Positions 19,208 through 28,971 of a stretch of 64,000 bases of DNA are shown here, piece after piece. This DNA comes from Mycolicibacterium setense (GTDB lineage: Bacteria > Actinomycetota > Actinomycetes > Mycobacteriales > Mycobacteriaceae). Both the position numbers and the translations under genes were made by a program. The stretch is taken from the NCBI RefSeq assembly GCF_000805385.1, contig NZ_JTJW01000006.1, forward strand, positions 1,054,001 through 1,118,000, in the 5' to 3' direction. A model generated the notes under the pieces. That model had not been told where the DNA came from. It worked only from the letters and a program-made list of their open reading frames with translations, and did no database searches. The first letter of the stretch is position 1, and the number at the start of each line of letters is the position of its first letter.

Positions 19208-19942
19208 TCACCGATTGCTCGGTGCCAGCCACCGCGTCTTGATCCGCCAGGAATGGGCGGATGCGAGCGCGAAGATCGCACCGCAGCCACACGCGAAAAT
19301 CCACACCAGCCGGCCGTTCTCGATGGGCTGCAGCGCCGGCACCAGAGATGTGACGATGCGAGTGGTGCAGGCGAGCATTCCGCTGACCGAGGCGAACAGA
19401 TAGATGTTGGCGATCCGGCGTGATTGCGGGTCGCGGCGCAGCACCAGCATGGCGCGGGCCCCGTAGCCGAGCAGGTAGAGCAGGGTTCCGCAGAGCAGGA
19501 TCCAGTACGCGCTGAGCCAGAAGTCGGTCGGGACCTGGAAGAAGTCGGGCCGGTACACCGCGGCCCCGTTGCCCATCGAGAAGGTGGCCAGCAGCACCGG
19601 GATACAGATGGTGGCCGGGCGCTCGACGTACTGCTTGAAGGAGCGCTGCATGGCGTTGTCGTCCTGGAGCCGGCCCAGTGAGTTGTAGACGATGGCCGAC
19701 GCGGCGACGATGTAGCAGTCGTGGCCGATGTAGTCCTCGAGATTCCACTTGCCGGTCAGCGAGTGCAGAACCTGCCCGATGGTTGCCGAGGCCCACGGTG
19801 ACATCAGCAGCACCGCCAGACCCTGCAGCGCGATGTTCAGGGTGGCGGCCACTTCCCATCGGCAGGACCAGGTGACTCTCCTGATCCACAGGCTCCACAG
19901 GATGCAGGCCAGTGTGATTGCGATGAGTGTGGCGATGGACAT
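19208..19942 (-). CDS. seven-helix membrane protein, unknown function
   Basis: 244 aa, ATG start. About seven hydrophobic segments cover the whole chain, the first at residues 2-20. Between helices 2 and 3 is an acidic/aromatic stretch (NLEDYIGHDCYI), and a basic loop QRSFKQYVERP follows. No known domain is recognised. It lies 42 nt downstream of the HTH gene on the same strand, so the two probably form an operon in which the regulator precedes a membrane partner. It may act as a sensor or transporter; this is inference from context only. Confidence 0.6.
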   Translation of the reverse strand: MSIATLIAITLACILWSLWIRRVTWSCRWEVAATLNIALQGLAVLLMSPWASATIGQVLHSLTGKWNLEDYIGHDCYIVAASAIVYNSLGRLQDDNAMQRSFKQYVERPATICIPVLLATFSMGNGAAVYRPDFFQVPTDFWLSAYWILLCGTLLYLLGYGARAMLVLRRDPQSRRIANIYLFASVSGMLACTTRIVTSLVPALQPIENGRLVWIFACGCGAIFALASAHSWRIKTRWLAPSNR

Positions 19943-19984
19943 AACAGTTTGCCTCGGACGGTGTTGCGGACAGCTGACGCGCTG

Positions 19985-20353
19985 CTAGAGCGGGGGTGCG
20001 TCGGGTCGTGGGGTCAGTTCGGACAGTTTCTTCGGCCGGTGGACGGCGGGCCGGGTCCGGGTGGTGGTGTCCGCGGCTGCCACGGTCACGGGCGACGACT
20101 CCATGTAGTGCCAGACCTCCTGGCGGCTCATCAGCCCGAAGCGGATCTGCAGATCGGGATAGCTGAGGCCGAAGCGGTCGGCCACCTGCCGCAGTTCCTC
20201 GGCGTTGGGATAATCGGCCTCTTTCACCCGCCGGTAGTACGTGCTGCTGGAGACACCCAACGCGCTGTACACGGCTTTGGCGTCGACTTCACCGTCCAGC
20301 AGATAGTCCAGCAGGGCCTTGAGCTGCCTGCCGTTCTCATCAGTACGCGGCAT
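19985..20353 (-). CDS. small HTH (XRE-like) DNA-binding regulator
   Basis: 122 aa from the ATG at 20353 (MPRTDENG). Upstream in-frame extension to 20524 crosses the divergent promoter and is rejected; TATGGT lies 6 nt before this ATG. A helix-turn-helix is visible at about residues 22-45 (AKAVYSALGVSSSTYYRR), followed by EELRQVADRFGLSY, typical of small phage-repressor-like proteins. The C-terminal third is low in predicted structure. It probably binds the palindromes in the divergent region just upstream and regulates itself and the gene at 20490. Confidence 0.7.
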   Translation of the reverse strand: MPRTDENGRQLKALLDYLLDGEVDAKAVYSALGVSSSTYYRRVKEADYPNAEELRQVADRFGLSYPDLQIRFGLMSRQEVWHYMESSPVTVAAADTTTRTRPAVHRPKKLSELTPRPDAPPL

Positions 20354-20489
20354 CAGAACACCATAGACCCAGAACCCGCGATTGGTCACAGCGAGCCACG
20401 GCGTAGTCAGCAATGACGTAATTGACAAGCCTGTCAGACTTTTGGCACAGCTCTCCCATTTATGGGAATCACTGGCTAACGTTACGAAC
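20354..20489. promoter_or_regulatory. divergent promoter with two palindromic candidate operators
   Basis: TGACA-agcc-TGTCA (20423-20436) and TCCCAT-tt-ATGGGA (20454-20467) are perfect inverted repeats. The plus-strand -10 TAACGT (20477-20482) is 7 nt before the ATG at 20490, so the second palindrome covers the -35 and spacer. The minus-strand -10 TATGGT (complement of 20360-20365) is 6 nt before the HTH gene. Confidence 0.55.
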
Positions 20490-21050
20490 ATGTCTGTTTC
20501 CGTACTGCCCGACGCATCTGGCACCGGCTCGTGGATCGCCGATCACGGCACGGTCGGGGCACCTGTTGCCTCGGACATGACAGCGGTGTCCGGTTCGTTG
20601 GACGCCGTGTTGTCCGCGGAGCTGCACGGCGCCCAGATCGCGATGGGGTGCACCGCCGAGGAGCTGCTGCTGGCCGCCCTGGCCCGCACCGTTGCCCGGG
20701 CGATCGGTGAGGGCACGGTGATCGTCGACGTCGTGAGCGGTCCGGAGCGGGCGGGTTTCCGGCGGGTCGGAGTCCCGTGTGTGGCCCATCGTGGCTTGTC
20801 GGGAGCCGAACTGCTGGCCGCGGCACGTCCGGTTGATGCCGACCGTCCTTCGGCGGACCTGAGCTTCGCCTACGGTGCGGGGCCGCGGGCGGGGCGGTCC
20901 GAACATCCGCTGGCGTTGCACGTCCATGCCGACACCGAGAACACCGTGCGCCTGGACTGGCGGTTCGACAGCCGCAGCTTCGACCGGTGCACGGTCCAGG
21001 AACTGGCCGAGCAGTTTCCGCTGGCGCTGATCGAGGTCACCTCCGGGTAG
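20490..21050 (+). CDS. standalone C-terminal condensation-domain-like protein
   Basis: 186 aa from the ATG at 20490, 7 nt after a -10-like TAACGT. The sequence resembles the second half of an NRPS condensation domain: a helix EELLLAALARTVARAIGEG followed by a strand like IVDVVSG, later DLSFAYG, then LRLDWRFDSRSFD-type residues and a closing helix TVQELAEQFPLALIE. The N-terminal half with the HHxxxDG catalytic motif is absent, so it is unlikely to catalyse condensation alone. It may be a scaffold or partner of the PapA enzymes upstream. The family call is from pattern recognition. Confidence 0.55.
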   Translation: MSVSVLPDASGTGSWIADHGTVGAPVASDMTAVSGSLDAVLSAELHGAQIAMGCTAEELLLAALARTVARAIGEGTVIVDVVSGPERAGFRRVGVPCVAHRGLSGAELLAAARPVDADRPSADLSFAYGAGPRAGRSEHPLALHVHADTENTVRLDWRFDSRSFDRCTVQELAEQFPLALIEVTSG

Positions 21051-21080
21051 GCGTGATTTCGGGCGATTTGCGGCGCTCAT

Positions 21081-21366
21081 TAGACTGGGCGCATCGGCGC
21101 TGATCCGGCTATCACCGGGGAGCCTCCGGAAGAACAGCTGCGGGATTCGATCTCGGATTCGGCATGCCCAGTAGAACCGGACGGGTTGGGCCCGTCATCG
21201 CCCGAAGTTGAGCGGCGCGCTGCACTGCAGCGCGCAAGCGGGGTGGTACCGCGGCGCTTGCGCACCCGTGCGACGTCGTCCCCGTGCCTGGACACACAGG
21301 CTCCTCGGGTGAGGAGCTCCGACGCGGCCCCCGGCGGGCTACGTCATAGGCACAGGAGACGCGTCA
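21081..21366 (+). promoter_or_regulatory. ileS T-box riboswitch (translational type) with its promoter
   Basis: A -10-like TAGACT (21081-21086) starts transcription near 21093. A short stem I spans about 21099-21138 (GCTG...CAGC and CCGG...CCGG arms) with the Ile specifier ATC at 21111-21113. The T-box sequence GGGTGGTACCGCG is at 21241-21253, inside a GCGCAAGCG...CGCTTGCGC stem (21232-21263). There is no run of T after a terminator stem. Instead the Shine-Dalgarno AGGAG (21354-21358) lies 8 nt before the ileS GTG. Uncharged tRNA-Ile is expected to expose the ribosome site, as known for actinobacterial ileS T-boxes. Confidence 0.93.
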
Positions 21367-24300
21367 GTGGCTGCCCAATCGGAGTCTTCAACGTCAGCCG
21401 GCTACCCCAAGCCGGCCGCACCCAACTTCCCCGAACGGGAACTCGAGGTGCTCGACTACTGGGCCACCGACGACACCTTCCGGGCCAGCGTCGCCCAGCG
21501 TGCGGGCGCCGAGGAATACGTCTTCTACGACGGCCCGCCCTTCGCCAACGGGCTGCCGCACTACGGCCACCTGCTGACCGGCTACGTCAAGGACATCGTG
21601 CCGCGCTACCGCACCATGCGGGGTTACAAGGTGGAGCGCAGGTTCGGCTGGGACACCCACGGCCTGCCCGCCGAACTCGAGGTGCAGCGCCAGCTCGGCA
21701 TTGCGGACAAAGCCCAGATCGAAGAGATGGGCATCGAGAAGTTCAACGCGGCGTGCCGGGCCTCGGTGCTGAAGTACACCGACGAGTGGCGTGCCTATGT
21801 CACCCGCCAGGCCAGGTGGGTGGACTTCGACAACGATTACAAGACCCTGGATCCGACCTTCATGGAGTCGGTGATCTGGGCCTTCAAACAGCTGTGGGAC
21901 AAGGGCCTGGCCTACGAGGGCAACCGGGTGCTGCCGTACTGCTGGAATGACGAGACCCCGTTGTCCAACCACGAGCTGCGGATGGACGACGACGTCTATC
22001 AGAGCCGTCAGGATCCGGCGGTAACCGTCGGCTTCACCGTGACCGACGGCCCCCTCAAGGGCGCACACCTGCTGATCTGGACGACGACGCCGTGGACGTT
22101 GCCGTCCAACCAGGCCGTCGCCGTCAACCCGGACATCGACTACGTCCTGGTGCAGGGCTCCGACGGGCGCCGCTACGTGCTGGCGCAGGCCCGGCTCGCG
22201 GCCTATGCGCGCGAGCTCGGCGAGGAGCCGGAGGTTCTGGGCGGCTACACCGGCCGGGATCTGCTCGGCACGCACTACCTGCCGCCGTTCACCTACTTCA
22301 TGGATGCGCCCAACTCGTTCCAGGTGCTGGCCGCCGATTTCGTCAGCACCGAGGACGGCACCGGCATCGTGCACATGGCCCCGGCCTACGGTGAGGACGA
22401 CAAGGCCACCGCGGACACCGCCGACATCGTCGCGGTCACCCCGGTTGACTCCAAGGGCAGGTTCGACGCGACCGTGCCCGACTACGCGGGTCTGCAAGTG
22501 TTCGAAGCCAATTCACAGATCATCCGCGACCTCAAGAACGGCGACGGGTCCGCGGCGGCCAACGGCGCGGTGTTGTTGCGTCACGAGACCTACGAGCACT
22601 CCTACCCGCACTGCTGGCGGTGCCGTAACCCGTTGATCTACCGCGCCGTGTCGTCGTGGTTCATCAAGGTCAGCGACTTCCGGGACCGGATGGTCGAGCT
22701 GAACCAGCAGATCACCTGGTATCCCGAGCATGTCAAGGACGGGCAGTTCGGCAAATGGCTCTCCAACGCGCGCGATTGGTCGGTTTCGCGAAATCGATAC
22801 TGGGGCAGCCCCATTCCGGTATGGAAGTCCGATGATCCGGCATACCCGCGGATCGACGTGTACGGCAGCCTCGACGAGCTCGAGCGTGATTTCGGTGTGC
22901 GCCCGACCGATCTGCACCGGCCGTTCATCGACGAACTGACGCGGCCGAACCCGGACGACCCGACCGGCAAATCGACCATGCGCCGTATCGAGGACGTGTT
23001 CGACGTGTGGTTCGACTCGGGCTCCATGCCATATGCGCAGGTGCACTATCCGTTCGACAACCGGGAGTGGTTCGACGGCCTCGGTGGGGGTGAGGACGCC
23101 CATTTCCCTGGCGATTTCATCGTCGAGTACATCGGCCAGACCCGCGGCTGGTTCTACACCATGCATGTACTGGCCACCGCGCTCTTCGACAAGCCGGCAT
23201 TCAAAACCTGTGTGGCACACGGGATCGTGCTGGGCAACGACGGTCAGAAGATGAGCAAGTCGCTGCGCAACTACCCCGACGTCAGCGAGGTGTTCGACCG
23301 CGACGGTTCCGACGCCATGCGCTGGTTCCTGATGGCCTCGCCCATCCTGCGCGGCGGCAACCTGATCGTCACCGAGCAGGGCATCCGCGAAGGCGTTCGT
23401 CAGGTGCTGTTGCCATTGTGGAACGCCTACAGCTTCCTGGCGCTGTACGCGCCGCAGAAGGGCACCTGGCGCACCGATTCCGACAATGTGCTGGACCGCT
23501 ACATCCTGGCCAAGCTGGCGCAGCTGCGTGACGAACTCACCGTTGCGCTGGACACGTGCGACATCTCCGGAGCCTGCGACCAGTTGCGGCAGTTCACCGA
23601 GGCGTTGACCAACTGGTATGTGCGCCGCTCACGTTCACGCTTCTGGGAAGAGGATGCCGACGCCATCGACACCCTGCACACCGTCCTGGAGGTGACCTGC
23701 AGGCTGGCCGCGCCGCTGCTGCCGTTGGCCACCGAGGTGATCTGGCGGGGCTTGACCGGTGAGCGGTCGGTGCATCTGACGGACTGGCCGGAAGCCGGTG
23801 TGGTGCCGCACGACGCCGAGTTGGTGGCCGCGATGGACCAGGTCCGCGAGGTGTGTTCCGTGGGTTCCTCGCTACGCAAGGCGAAGAAGCTGCGGGTGCG
23901 GCTGCCGCTGCCGAAACTGACTGTAGCGCTGGAAGATTCAGTTGATCCGTCTTCGATCACGCCATTCGCCGAGCTGATCGCAGACGAACTGAACGTCAAG
24001 GCCGTCGAGGTGACGGACGACATCGACACCTACGGAAAGTTCGAGCTCGCCGTCAACGCCCGTGTCGCGGGACCCCGGATCGGCAAGGACGTGCAGGCCG
24101 CGATCAAGGCGGTGAAGTCGGGGGAGGGCGTCGTCAATCCCGACGGCACGTTGACCGCGGGACCGGTGGTGCTGCAACCGGAGGAGTACACCGCCAAACT
24201 GGTTGCCGCCGATCCGGAGTGGACCGCGGCCCTGCCGGACGGCGCCGGCCTGGTGGTGCTCGACGGCACGGTCACCGAGGAACTGGAGGCCGAGGGCTGG

Positions 24301-24537
24301 GCCAAGGACCGGATTCGCGAACTGCAGGAGCTGCGCAAGTCGACCGGCCTTGAGGTGTCCGACCGCATCCTCGTGCAGATGTCGGTGCCGGCTGACTACG
24401 AGCCGTGGGCGCGTACCCACCGGGAGCTGATCGCCGGTGAAATCCTGGCCACCGGTTTCGAATTCGTCGACGGGGCCGAGCTGCCCGAAGGCACGGAGAT
24501 CGGGGACGGGGTGCGGGTCGCGATCGCCAAGGCGTGA
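21367..24537 (+). CDS. ileS: isoleucyl-tRNA synthetase, long eukaryote-like form
   Basis: 1056 aa. It charges tRNA-Ile with isoleucine in the cytoplasm. The HIGH motif appears as HYGH ([14 protein letters not shown]) and the KMSKS loop as [14 protein letters not shown]. The CP1 editing domain lies between, with [10 protein letters not shown]. The length and C-terminal extension match the eukaryote-like IleS2 class found in mycobacteria, a class known for low mupirocin sensitivity. The GTG start has AGGAG 8 nt upstream and is controlled by the T-box leader. Confidence 0.98.
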   Translation: MAAQSESSTSAGYPKPAAPNFPERELEVLDYWATDDTFRASVAQRAGAEEYVFYDGPPFANGLPHYGHLLTGYVKDIVPRYRTMRGYKVERRFGWDTHGLPAELEVQRQLGIADKAQIEEMGIEKFNAACRASVLKYTDEWRAYVTRQARWVDFDNDYKTLDPTFMESVIWAFKQLWDKGLAYEGNRVLPYCWNDETPLSNHELRMDDDVYQSRQDPAVTVGFTVTDGPLKGAHLLIWTTTPWTLPSNQAVAVNPDIDYVLVQGSDGRRYVLAQARLAAYARELGEEPEVLGGYTGRDLLGTHYLPPFTYFMDAPNSFQVLAADFVSTEDGTGIVHMAPAYGEDDKATADTADIVAVTPVDSKGRFDATVPDYAGLQVFEANSQIIRDLKNGDGSAAANGAVLLRHETYEHSYPHCWRCRNPLIYRAVSSWFIKVSDFRDRMVELNQQITWYPEHVKDGQFGKWLSNARDWSVSRNRYWGSPIPVWKSDDPAYPRIDVYGSLDELERDFGVRPTDLHRPFIDELTRPNPDDPTGKSTMRRIEDVFDVWFDSGSMPYAQVHYPFDNREWFDGLGGGEDAHFPGDFIVEYIGQTRGWFYTMHVLATALFDKPAFKTCVAHGIVLGNDGQKMSKSLRNYPDVSEVFDRDGSDAMRWFLMASPILRGGNLIVTEQGIREGVRQVLLPLWNAYSFLALYAPQKGTWRTDSDNVLDRYILAKLAQLRDELTVALDTCDISGACDQLRQFTEALTNWYVRRSRSRFWEEDADAIDTLHTVLEVTCRLAAPLLPLATEVIWRGLTGERSVHLTDWPEAGVVPHDAELVAAMDQVREVCSVGSSLRKAKKLRVRLPLPKLTVALEDSVDPSSITPFAELIADELNVKAVEVTDDIDTYGKFELAVNARVAGPRIGKDVQAAIKAVKSGEGVVNPDGTLTAGPVVLQPEEYTAKLVAADPEWTAALPDGAGLVVLDGTVTEELEAEGWAKDRIRELQELRKSTGLEVSDRILVQMSVPADYEPWARTHRELIAGEILATGFEFVDGAELPEGTEIGDGVRVAIAKA

Positions 24538-24546
24538 TCCGCCAAC

Positions 24547-24593
24547 GTGAGCTTGTGTGCGAGATGTCCCACTTTTTTGGCACACAAGCTCAC
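24547..24593. terminator. perfect 14-bp inverted repeat between convergent genes
   Basis: GTGAGCTTGTGTGC (24547-24560) is repeated in exact reverse complement at 24580-24593, separated by a 19-nt loop that includes six T. It lies between the ileS and S4 stops, which converge, and can act as a bidirectional terminator. Its composition suggests a dispersed palindromic repeat rather than a simple GC hairpin. Confidence 0.6.
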
Positions 24594-24613
24594 ACTCAAC
24601 GGAGGACGTGGGC

Positions 24614-24832
24614 TCAGCCGGTGACGACCCGCGCGGAGCTTCCACCGAGCGAGACCTCGTCGCCCGGACGGAGCTGGCGCCCGCGCCGCAACTCGACCTC
24701 GCCGTTGACGCTGACCAGCCCGTCGGCGATGACGGCCTTGGCGTCGGCGCCGCTGTCGATCAGGGACGCCAACTTCAGGAACTGTCCCAGGCGAATCGAC
24801 TCGTCCCTGATCGGTACGTCCTCCGGAGTCAT
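24614..24832 (-). CDS. small S4-domain RNA-binding protein
   Basis: 72 aa, ATG start. Almost the whole chain is one S4 fold (YbcJ/YaaA type): [20 protein letters not shown], then a conserved Gly turn [15 protein letters not shown] and RPGDEVSL. S4 proteins bind structured RNA, often rRNA or tRNA. It converges on ileS and diverges from dinB with a 33-nt gap. No catalytic domain is present. Confidence 0.85.
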   Translation of the reverse strand: MTPEDVPIRDESIRLGQFLKLASLIDSGADAKAVIADGLVSVNGEVELRRGRQLRPGDEVSLGGSSARVVTG

Positions 24833-24851
24833 GAAAGTCAGGCTAGCGCCA

Positions 24852-24857
24852 TAGCAT
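24852..24857 (+). promoter_or_regulatory. -10 element of dinB
   Basis: TAGCAT lies 8 nt before the dinB ATG, with no Shine-Dalgarno, consistent with a leaderless message. Confidence 0.4.
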
Positions 24858-24865
24858 CAGCAACT

Positions 24866-26248
24866 ATGAACGGCGCCGAGGTCACGGGCGCGGGCGGACG
24901 CTGGGTTCTGCACCTGGACATGGATGCGTTCTTCGCGTCCGTCGAGCAGCTGACCCGTCCCACCCTGCGCGGCAGGCCCGTGCTCGTCGGTGGTCTGGGC
25001 GGCCGTGGCGTGGTGGCCGGGGCCAGCTATGAGGCGCGCCGCTACGGCGCGCGGTCGGCGATGCCGATGCACCAGGCCCGCAGGCTCGTCGGTGCGCCCG
25101 CGGTGGTGCTGCCGCCCCGCGGTGCCGTGTACGGCGTGGCCAGCCAGCGCGCGCTGGACACCGTGCGCAGCGTGGTCCCGGTGCTCGAGCAGCTGTCCTT
25201 CGACGAGGCCTTCGGCGAACCCGTCGAACTGGCCGGTGCCACCGCGGCCGATGTCGAGGAGTTCTGCCAGCAGTTGCGGGCCAAGGTGCTCGAGCAGACC
25301 GGGCTGGTGGCCTCCGTCGGGGCCGGATCTGGAAAGCAGATCGCCAAGATCGCTTCCGGGCTGGCCAAACCCGACGGGATCCGGGTCGTCCGGCGCGACG
25401 AGGAGGTGCGGCTGCTCGACGGGCTACCGGTGCGCAAGTTGTGGGGGATCGGGCCGGTGGCCGAGGAGAAGCTGCACCGGCTGGGCATCGAGACGGTGGG
25501 TGCGCTGGCCGCGCTGTCGGATGCCGAGGCCACCAGTGTGCTCGGTACGGCGGTGGGCACTGCGCTGCATCGGCTGGCCCGCGGAATCGACGATCGCCCG
25601 GTGGCCGAGCGCGCCGAGGCCAAGCAGATCAGCGCCGAGTCGACATTTCCCGCGGACCTCACCACGCTGCGTCAGCTGCAGGACGCGATCGGCCCGATCG
25701 GCGAACACGCGCACCGGCGCCTGGAGAAGGACGGTCGCGGCGCCCGGACCGTGACGGTGAAGCTGAAGAAGTCCGACATGAGCACACTGACCCGTTCCGC
25801 CACCCTGGCCTATGCCACCACCGAGGCGGCCACCCTGATCGGCACTGCCCGGCGGTTGTTGCTCGACCCTGTGGAGATCGGACCGATACGCCTTGTCGGC
25901 GTGGGCTTTTCGGGATTGTCCGACATCAGGCAGGAATCGTTGTTCCCCGATCTCGAGCAGCCCGACGAGGTCTTGGACTCGCACCATCAGGCCACGGAGC
26001 CGGTGCATGCGACCCAAACCGGTTGGCGCATCGGCGACGATGTGGTCCACCCCGACCATGGACACGGCTGGGTCCAGGGCGCCGGGCACGGGGTGATGAC
26101 GGTGCGCTTCGAGACCCGGGCCAGCGGCCCGGGACCGGCCAGGACATTCCCCGACGACACACCGGGATTCCGCCGGGCCGACCCGGTCGACAGCCTGGAC
26201 TGGGGTGACTACCTCACCGGATTGCCCGACTACCAGAGCACGCCGTAG
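24866..26248 (+). CDS. dinB: Y-family DNA polymerase IV (DinB/DinX type)
   Basis: 460 aa, close to the 463 aa of M. tuberculosis DinX. It copies damaged DNA with low fidelity. Metal-binding residues are in [14 protein letters not shown] (N terminus) and SFDEAF (DE pair). The [16 protein letters not shown] block binds the incoming nucleotide, and [21 protein letters not shown] is the helix-hairpin-helix region. The ATG at 24866 is chosen because the longer frame runs into the S4 gene. No beta-clamp motif was identified with confidence. The gene order after ileS matches M. tuberculosis. Confidence 0.95.
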   Translation: MNGAEVTGAGGRWVLHLDMDAFFASVEQLTRPTLRGRPVLVGGLGGRGVVAGASYEARRYGARSAMPMHQARRLVGAPAVVLPPRGAVYGVASQRALDTVRSVVPVLEQLSFDEAFGEPVELAGATAADVEEFCQQLRAKVLEQTGLVASVGAGSGKQIAKIASGLAKPDGIRVVRRDEEVRLLDGLPVRKLWGIGPVAEEKLHRLGIETVGALAALSDAEATSVLGTAVGTALHRLARGIDDRPVAERAEAKQISAESTFPADLTTLRQLQDAIGPIGEHAHRRLEKDGRGARTVTVKLKKSDMSTLTRSATLAYATTEAATLIGTARRLLLDPVEIGPIRLVGVGFSGLSDIRQESLFPDLEQPDEVLDSHHQATEPVHATQTGWRIGDDVVHPDHGHGWVQGAGHGVMTVRFETRASGPGPARTFPDDTPGFRRADPVDSLDWGDYLTGLPDYQSTP

Positions 26249-26688
26249 GTGGCGTTGAGCATGAATCCGTGCTCACCGTAGGTCTTGCACGTGACCGTGC
26301 CCTGATAGCCGACTCCGCAACTGGCACCCCAATTCTCCAGCCGGTGGCCCTCGGGCAGCACGTCGACGTCGCGGGTGAACGACGCGGTGTCGGAGCGCCG
26401 GTACGAAGCCGGTCCGCCGCTGTTGACAACGGTCTGATTGGTGCCGGCCGGTGCGTCGATCGGCACGGCATCGCATCCCACCGGACCGCCGTTGGGGCCG
26501 ATGCCGCAGTGCCGACCGTCAGGGGTCCGGAAGAACACGCCGTAGAAGTCGGTGGGTGAGCTGTAGTGCCCCTCGGCCAGGGGATACCTGTCGATGTCGT
26601 CGGCGCCCGGGGGTGGCTCGGCCGCGGCAGTCGGGGCTGCGCCGAGCGTCAAGAGACCGATCGCGGCAACTGCCATGGTGTGGCGCAT
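26230..26688 (-). CDS. secreted Cys-containing protein, tandem copy 1
   Basis: 152 aa from the ATG at 26688 (an ATG at 26697 is also possible). The signal peptide [16 protein letters not shown] ends near AAAEP. The mature part has [48 protein letters not shown] and a GVLW terminus. The four Cys probably form two disulfides. It is about 70 percent alike, by eye, to the next gene, so a local duplication is likely. It overlaps the dinB 3' end by 19 nt on the opposite strand. Function unknown. Confidence 0.75.
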   Translation of the reverse strand: MRHTMAVAAIGLLTLGAAPTAAAEPPPGADDIDRYPLAEGHYSSPTDFYGVFFRTPDGRHCGIGPNGGPVGCDAVPIDAPAGTNQTVVNSGGPASYRRSDTASFTRDVDVLPEGHRLENWGASCGVGYQGTVTCKTYGEHGFMLNATYGVLW

Positions 26689-26726
26689 AGCTTCCATTGA
26701 ACCGGCGCCGTCAATCCCGTGGCCCA

Positions 26727-27194
26727 CTACCAGAGCACCCCTGAAGCGGTATCCAGCGAAAAGCCATGCCGGCCCGAGGTTTTGCAGATCACCGTGCCCT
26801 GTTCGCCGATTCCGCAGCTGGCTCCCCAGTTCTCCAGGCGATGTCCCACGGGGAGCACGTCGACCTCGTCGCGGGTGAAGGACGCGGTTCCGGAGTATCG
26901 GTAGGAAGCCGGTGCACCGCTCTCGACGAAGGTCTGGTTGGTCCCTGCCGGGGCATCCCCGGGCACCGCATCGCAGCCGACCGGCCCCCGGTTGGGCCGG
27001 ATCCCGCAGAATCGGCCGTCCGGAGTCCGGAAGAACAGCCCGTAGAAATCCGTGGGCGAGCTGTACTTGCCCTCGGCGATGGGATAGGCGTCGATTTCCT
27101 CGACGCCGGGCGGCGAGGGCAGAGCCTGCGCGGCGGGATGGGGGCCGAGCACCGACAGGCCGGCGGCAACGGCCGCGGCAATGTGGAAACGCAC
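26727..27194 (-). CDS. secreted Cys-containing protein, tandem copy 2
   Basis: 155 aa, GTG start. The signal peptide runs to about AQALP. The mature part repeats the pattern of copy 1: [62 protein letters not shown] and GVLW. Copy 1 lies 38 nt downstream in the same direction. Strong conservation around the Cys pairs, against drift in the signal peptides, indicates selection on both copies. Function unknown. Confidence 0.75.
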   Translation of the reverse strand: MRFHIAAAVAAGLSVLGPHPAAQALPSPPGVEEIDAYPIAEGKYSSPTDFYGLFFRTPDGRFCGIRPNRGPVGCDAVPGDAPAGTNQTFVESGAPASYRYSGTASFTRDEVDVLPVGHRLENWGASCGIGEQGTVICKTSGRHGFSLDTASGVLW

Positions 27195-27216
27195 GTTCTC
27201 TATTTAACCCAGTGCG

Positions 27217-28185
27217 TCAACCCCAGGCTTCGATGACCTCGGCAACCGGCCGGGTGGAGGCCAACGCGGCCATCAGCAGAACCCGGGCCTGGGGTGGACG
27301 CAGCCGGGGCAACACCACTGCGCCGGCATCGACGAGCTGCTGCCCGGGGCCGTACTGCGCGGCGATGACGCCGTCGGGGACCCGGGTCGACACCGCGATG
27401 ACCACGCCGTCGCGGCAGTGCCGGCGGACTCCGTCGATCAGCGCGGCGCCCACATTGCCCGAACCCATGGCAGCGACGACGACGGCGCGCGACCCCGCAG
27501 CGACGCAGGCGTCCAGGGCTGCCGTATCCGCTCCCGGATAGGCGGCGACGATGTCGACGCGCGGGGCGGTCGCCGCGGCCAACTCGCCGAGATAGGTGTG
27601 GGTTTTCGCGCCGGTGATCTCACAGCCGCCGTTGCCGACCGCACCGAGTGCGGTTCCGGTGAAGGCGTCCGACTCCTGGGTGTGGCGCTTGCGCAGACCC
27701 AGCGGTTGCCACACCGTGCCGGCGAAGCTCACCGCCACCCCGAGCTTCCGGGTCTGCGGGTCGGCCGCGACAGCGATGGCGTCACACAGGTTGCCCGGGC
27801 CGTCGCTGTCGGGAGCGTCCGCGCTGCGCTGCGATCCGGTCAGTACCACCGGCACGTCGCCCGCATACGTGAGGTCGAGCCAGAGCGCGGTTTCCTCCAT
27901 GGTGTCGGTTCCATGGGTGATGACGACGCCGTCGGCGCGTGCCGCCGCGACACGGACCGCGGCGGCGATCCGATCCCAGTCGGCGGGGGTGAGCAGTGCG
28001 CTGTCGGTGGCCATCACGTCGACGATGTCGATCTCGGCCGCCGTGGCCAACCCGGCCGTGAGCTCAGCCCCGGTGTGCGTCGGGCGTCGTATTCCTGCGT
28101 CGTCGGTGCTGGTCGAGATGGTGCCGCCGGTGGTGATGACGACTATGCGCGTGGGCGGGTGCGCGGGAGGCTTCGCGGTCTGCAT
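27217..28185 (-). CDS. ansA: L-asparaginase (type I/II fold)
   Basis: 322 aa from the ATG at 28185 (a GTG lies directly before it). It hydrolyses asparagine to aspartate and ammonia. The two catalytic triads are marked by ITTGGTIST near the N terminus (nucleophile Thr) and [15 protein letters not shown] (Thr-Asp). There is no signal peptide. It is divergent from lspA and in the same position as M. tuberculosis ansA (Rv1538c). Confidence 0.93.
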   Translation of the reverse strand: MQTAKPPAHPPTRIVVITTGGTISTSTDDAGIRRPTHTGAELTAGLATAAEIDIVDVMATDSALLTPADWDRIAAAVRVAAARADGVVITHGTDTMEETALWLDLTYAGDVPVVLTGSQRSADAPDSDGPGNLCDAIAVAADPQTRKLGVAVSFAGTVWQPLGLRKRHTQESDAFTGTALGAVGNGGCEITGAKTHTYLGELAAATAPRVDIVAAYPGADTAALDACVAAGSRAVVVAAMGSGNVGAALIDGVRRHCRDGVVIAVSTRVPDGVIAAQYGPGQQLVDAGAVVLPRLRPPQARVLLMAALASTRPVAEVIEAWG

Positions 28186-28230
28186 CACGGTGCGGATTGT
28201 CCCGCACCGGCTGTTTGGGATGATAGGACG

Positions 28231-28971
28231 GTGACTGATGAAACGTCAGGCCCGGCAGAGCCGGTGACCGACGCAACCGGGGACGCGAAATCGTCCTCCG
28301 TAACCGCTGCTCCGCCTCGGCGGCGGCTGCGTCTGCTGCTCACCGTTGCTGCTGTGGTGCTGTTCGTCGACGTGGTGACCAAGGTGCTCGCGGTCCGCCT
28401 GCTGACACCCGGCCAACCTGTGTCGATCATCGGTGACACCGTCACCTGGACGCTGGTGCGCAACTCCGGCGCGGCGTTCTCGATGGCAACCGGATACACC
28501 TGGGTATTGACGCTCATCGCAACGGGCGTGGTGATCGGCATCGTGTGGATGGGCCGCCGGCTCGTCTCCCCGTGGTGGGCGATCGGTCTGGGCATGATCC
28601 TGGGCGGTGCGACGGGGAATCTGATCGACCGGTTCTTCCGGGCACCCGGTCCGTTGCGCGGCCACGTCGTGGACTTCTTCTCGGTCGGCTGGTGGCCGGT
28701 GTTCAACGTGGCAGACCCCGCGGTGGTGGGTGGCGCGATCCTGTTGGTGGCCTTGTCGTTGTTCGGCTTCGACTTCGATACCGTCGGGCGCCGGCGGCTG
28801 GGTGACCCCTCGGGCGGCGACGCCGATCCTCAACCCGAGCGGGCAGCCGACCCCGAGGCTCCGGCCGCAGACACCGACAGCGACGAGGACGCGCAGACCG
28901 ACGAGCCCGGCCACATCGAAGCGCCCTCGGAAGAGTCGAGCACGGTCGGTCGCCAGGCCGAGACGTCATAG
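28231..28971 (+). CDS. lspA: prolipoprotein signal peptidase with extended acidic tail
   Basis: 246 aa from the GTG at 28231. The longer frame to 27418 is only the shadow of ansA. It cleaves lipoprotein signal peptides in the membrane after diacylglyceryl transfer. Four helices are present, and the aspartyl catalytic pair is D133 in NLIDRFF and D162 in NVADPA. After the last helix there are about 60 residues rich in Asp, Glu, Pro and Ala ([18 protein letters not shown]), which makes it clearly longer than the roughly 200-aa M. tuberculosis enzyme. The stop overlaps the rluD start (TAGTG). Confidence 0.95.
   Translation: MTDETSGPAEPVTDATGDAKSSSVTAAPPRRRLRLLLTVAAVVLFVDVVTKVLAVRLLTPGQPVSIIGDTVTWTLVRNSGAAFSMATGYTWVLTLIATGVVIGIVWMGRRLVSPWWAIGLGMILGGATGNLIDRFFRAPGPLRGHVVDFFSVGWWPVFNVADPAVVGGAILLVALSLFGFDFDTVGRRRLGDPSGGDADPQPERAADPEAPAADTDSDEDAQTDEPGHIEAPSEESSTVGRQAETS

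Noticed and set aside
21300..21317. GCTCCTC-GGGT-GAGGAGC hairpin as an intrinsic terminator before ileS
   Set aside because: No T run follows, and mycobacterial ileS T-boxes act on translation; it is treated as part of the leader.
27418..28230. Long plus-strand extension of lspA and many other long frames opposite known genes
   Set aside because: High GC produces long open shadow frames; this one is antisense to ansA and has no protein-like pattern.
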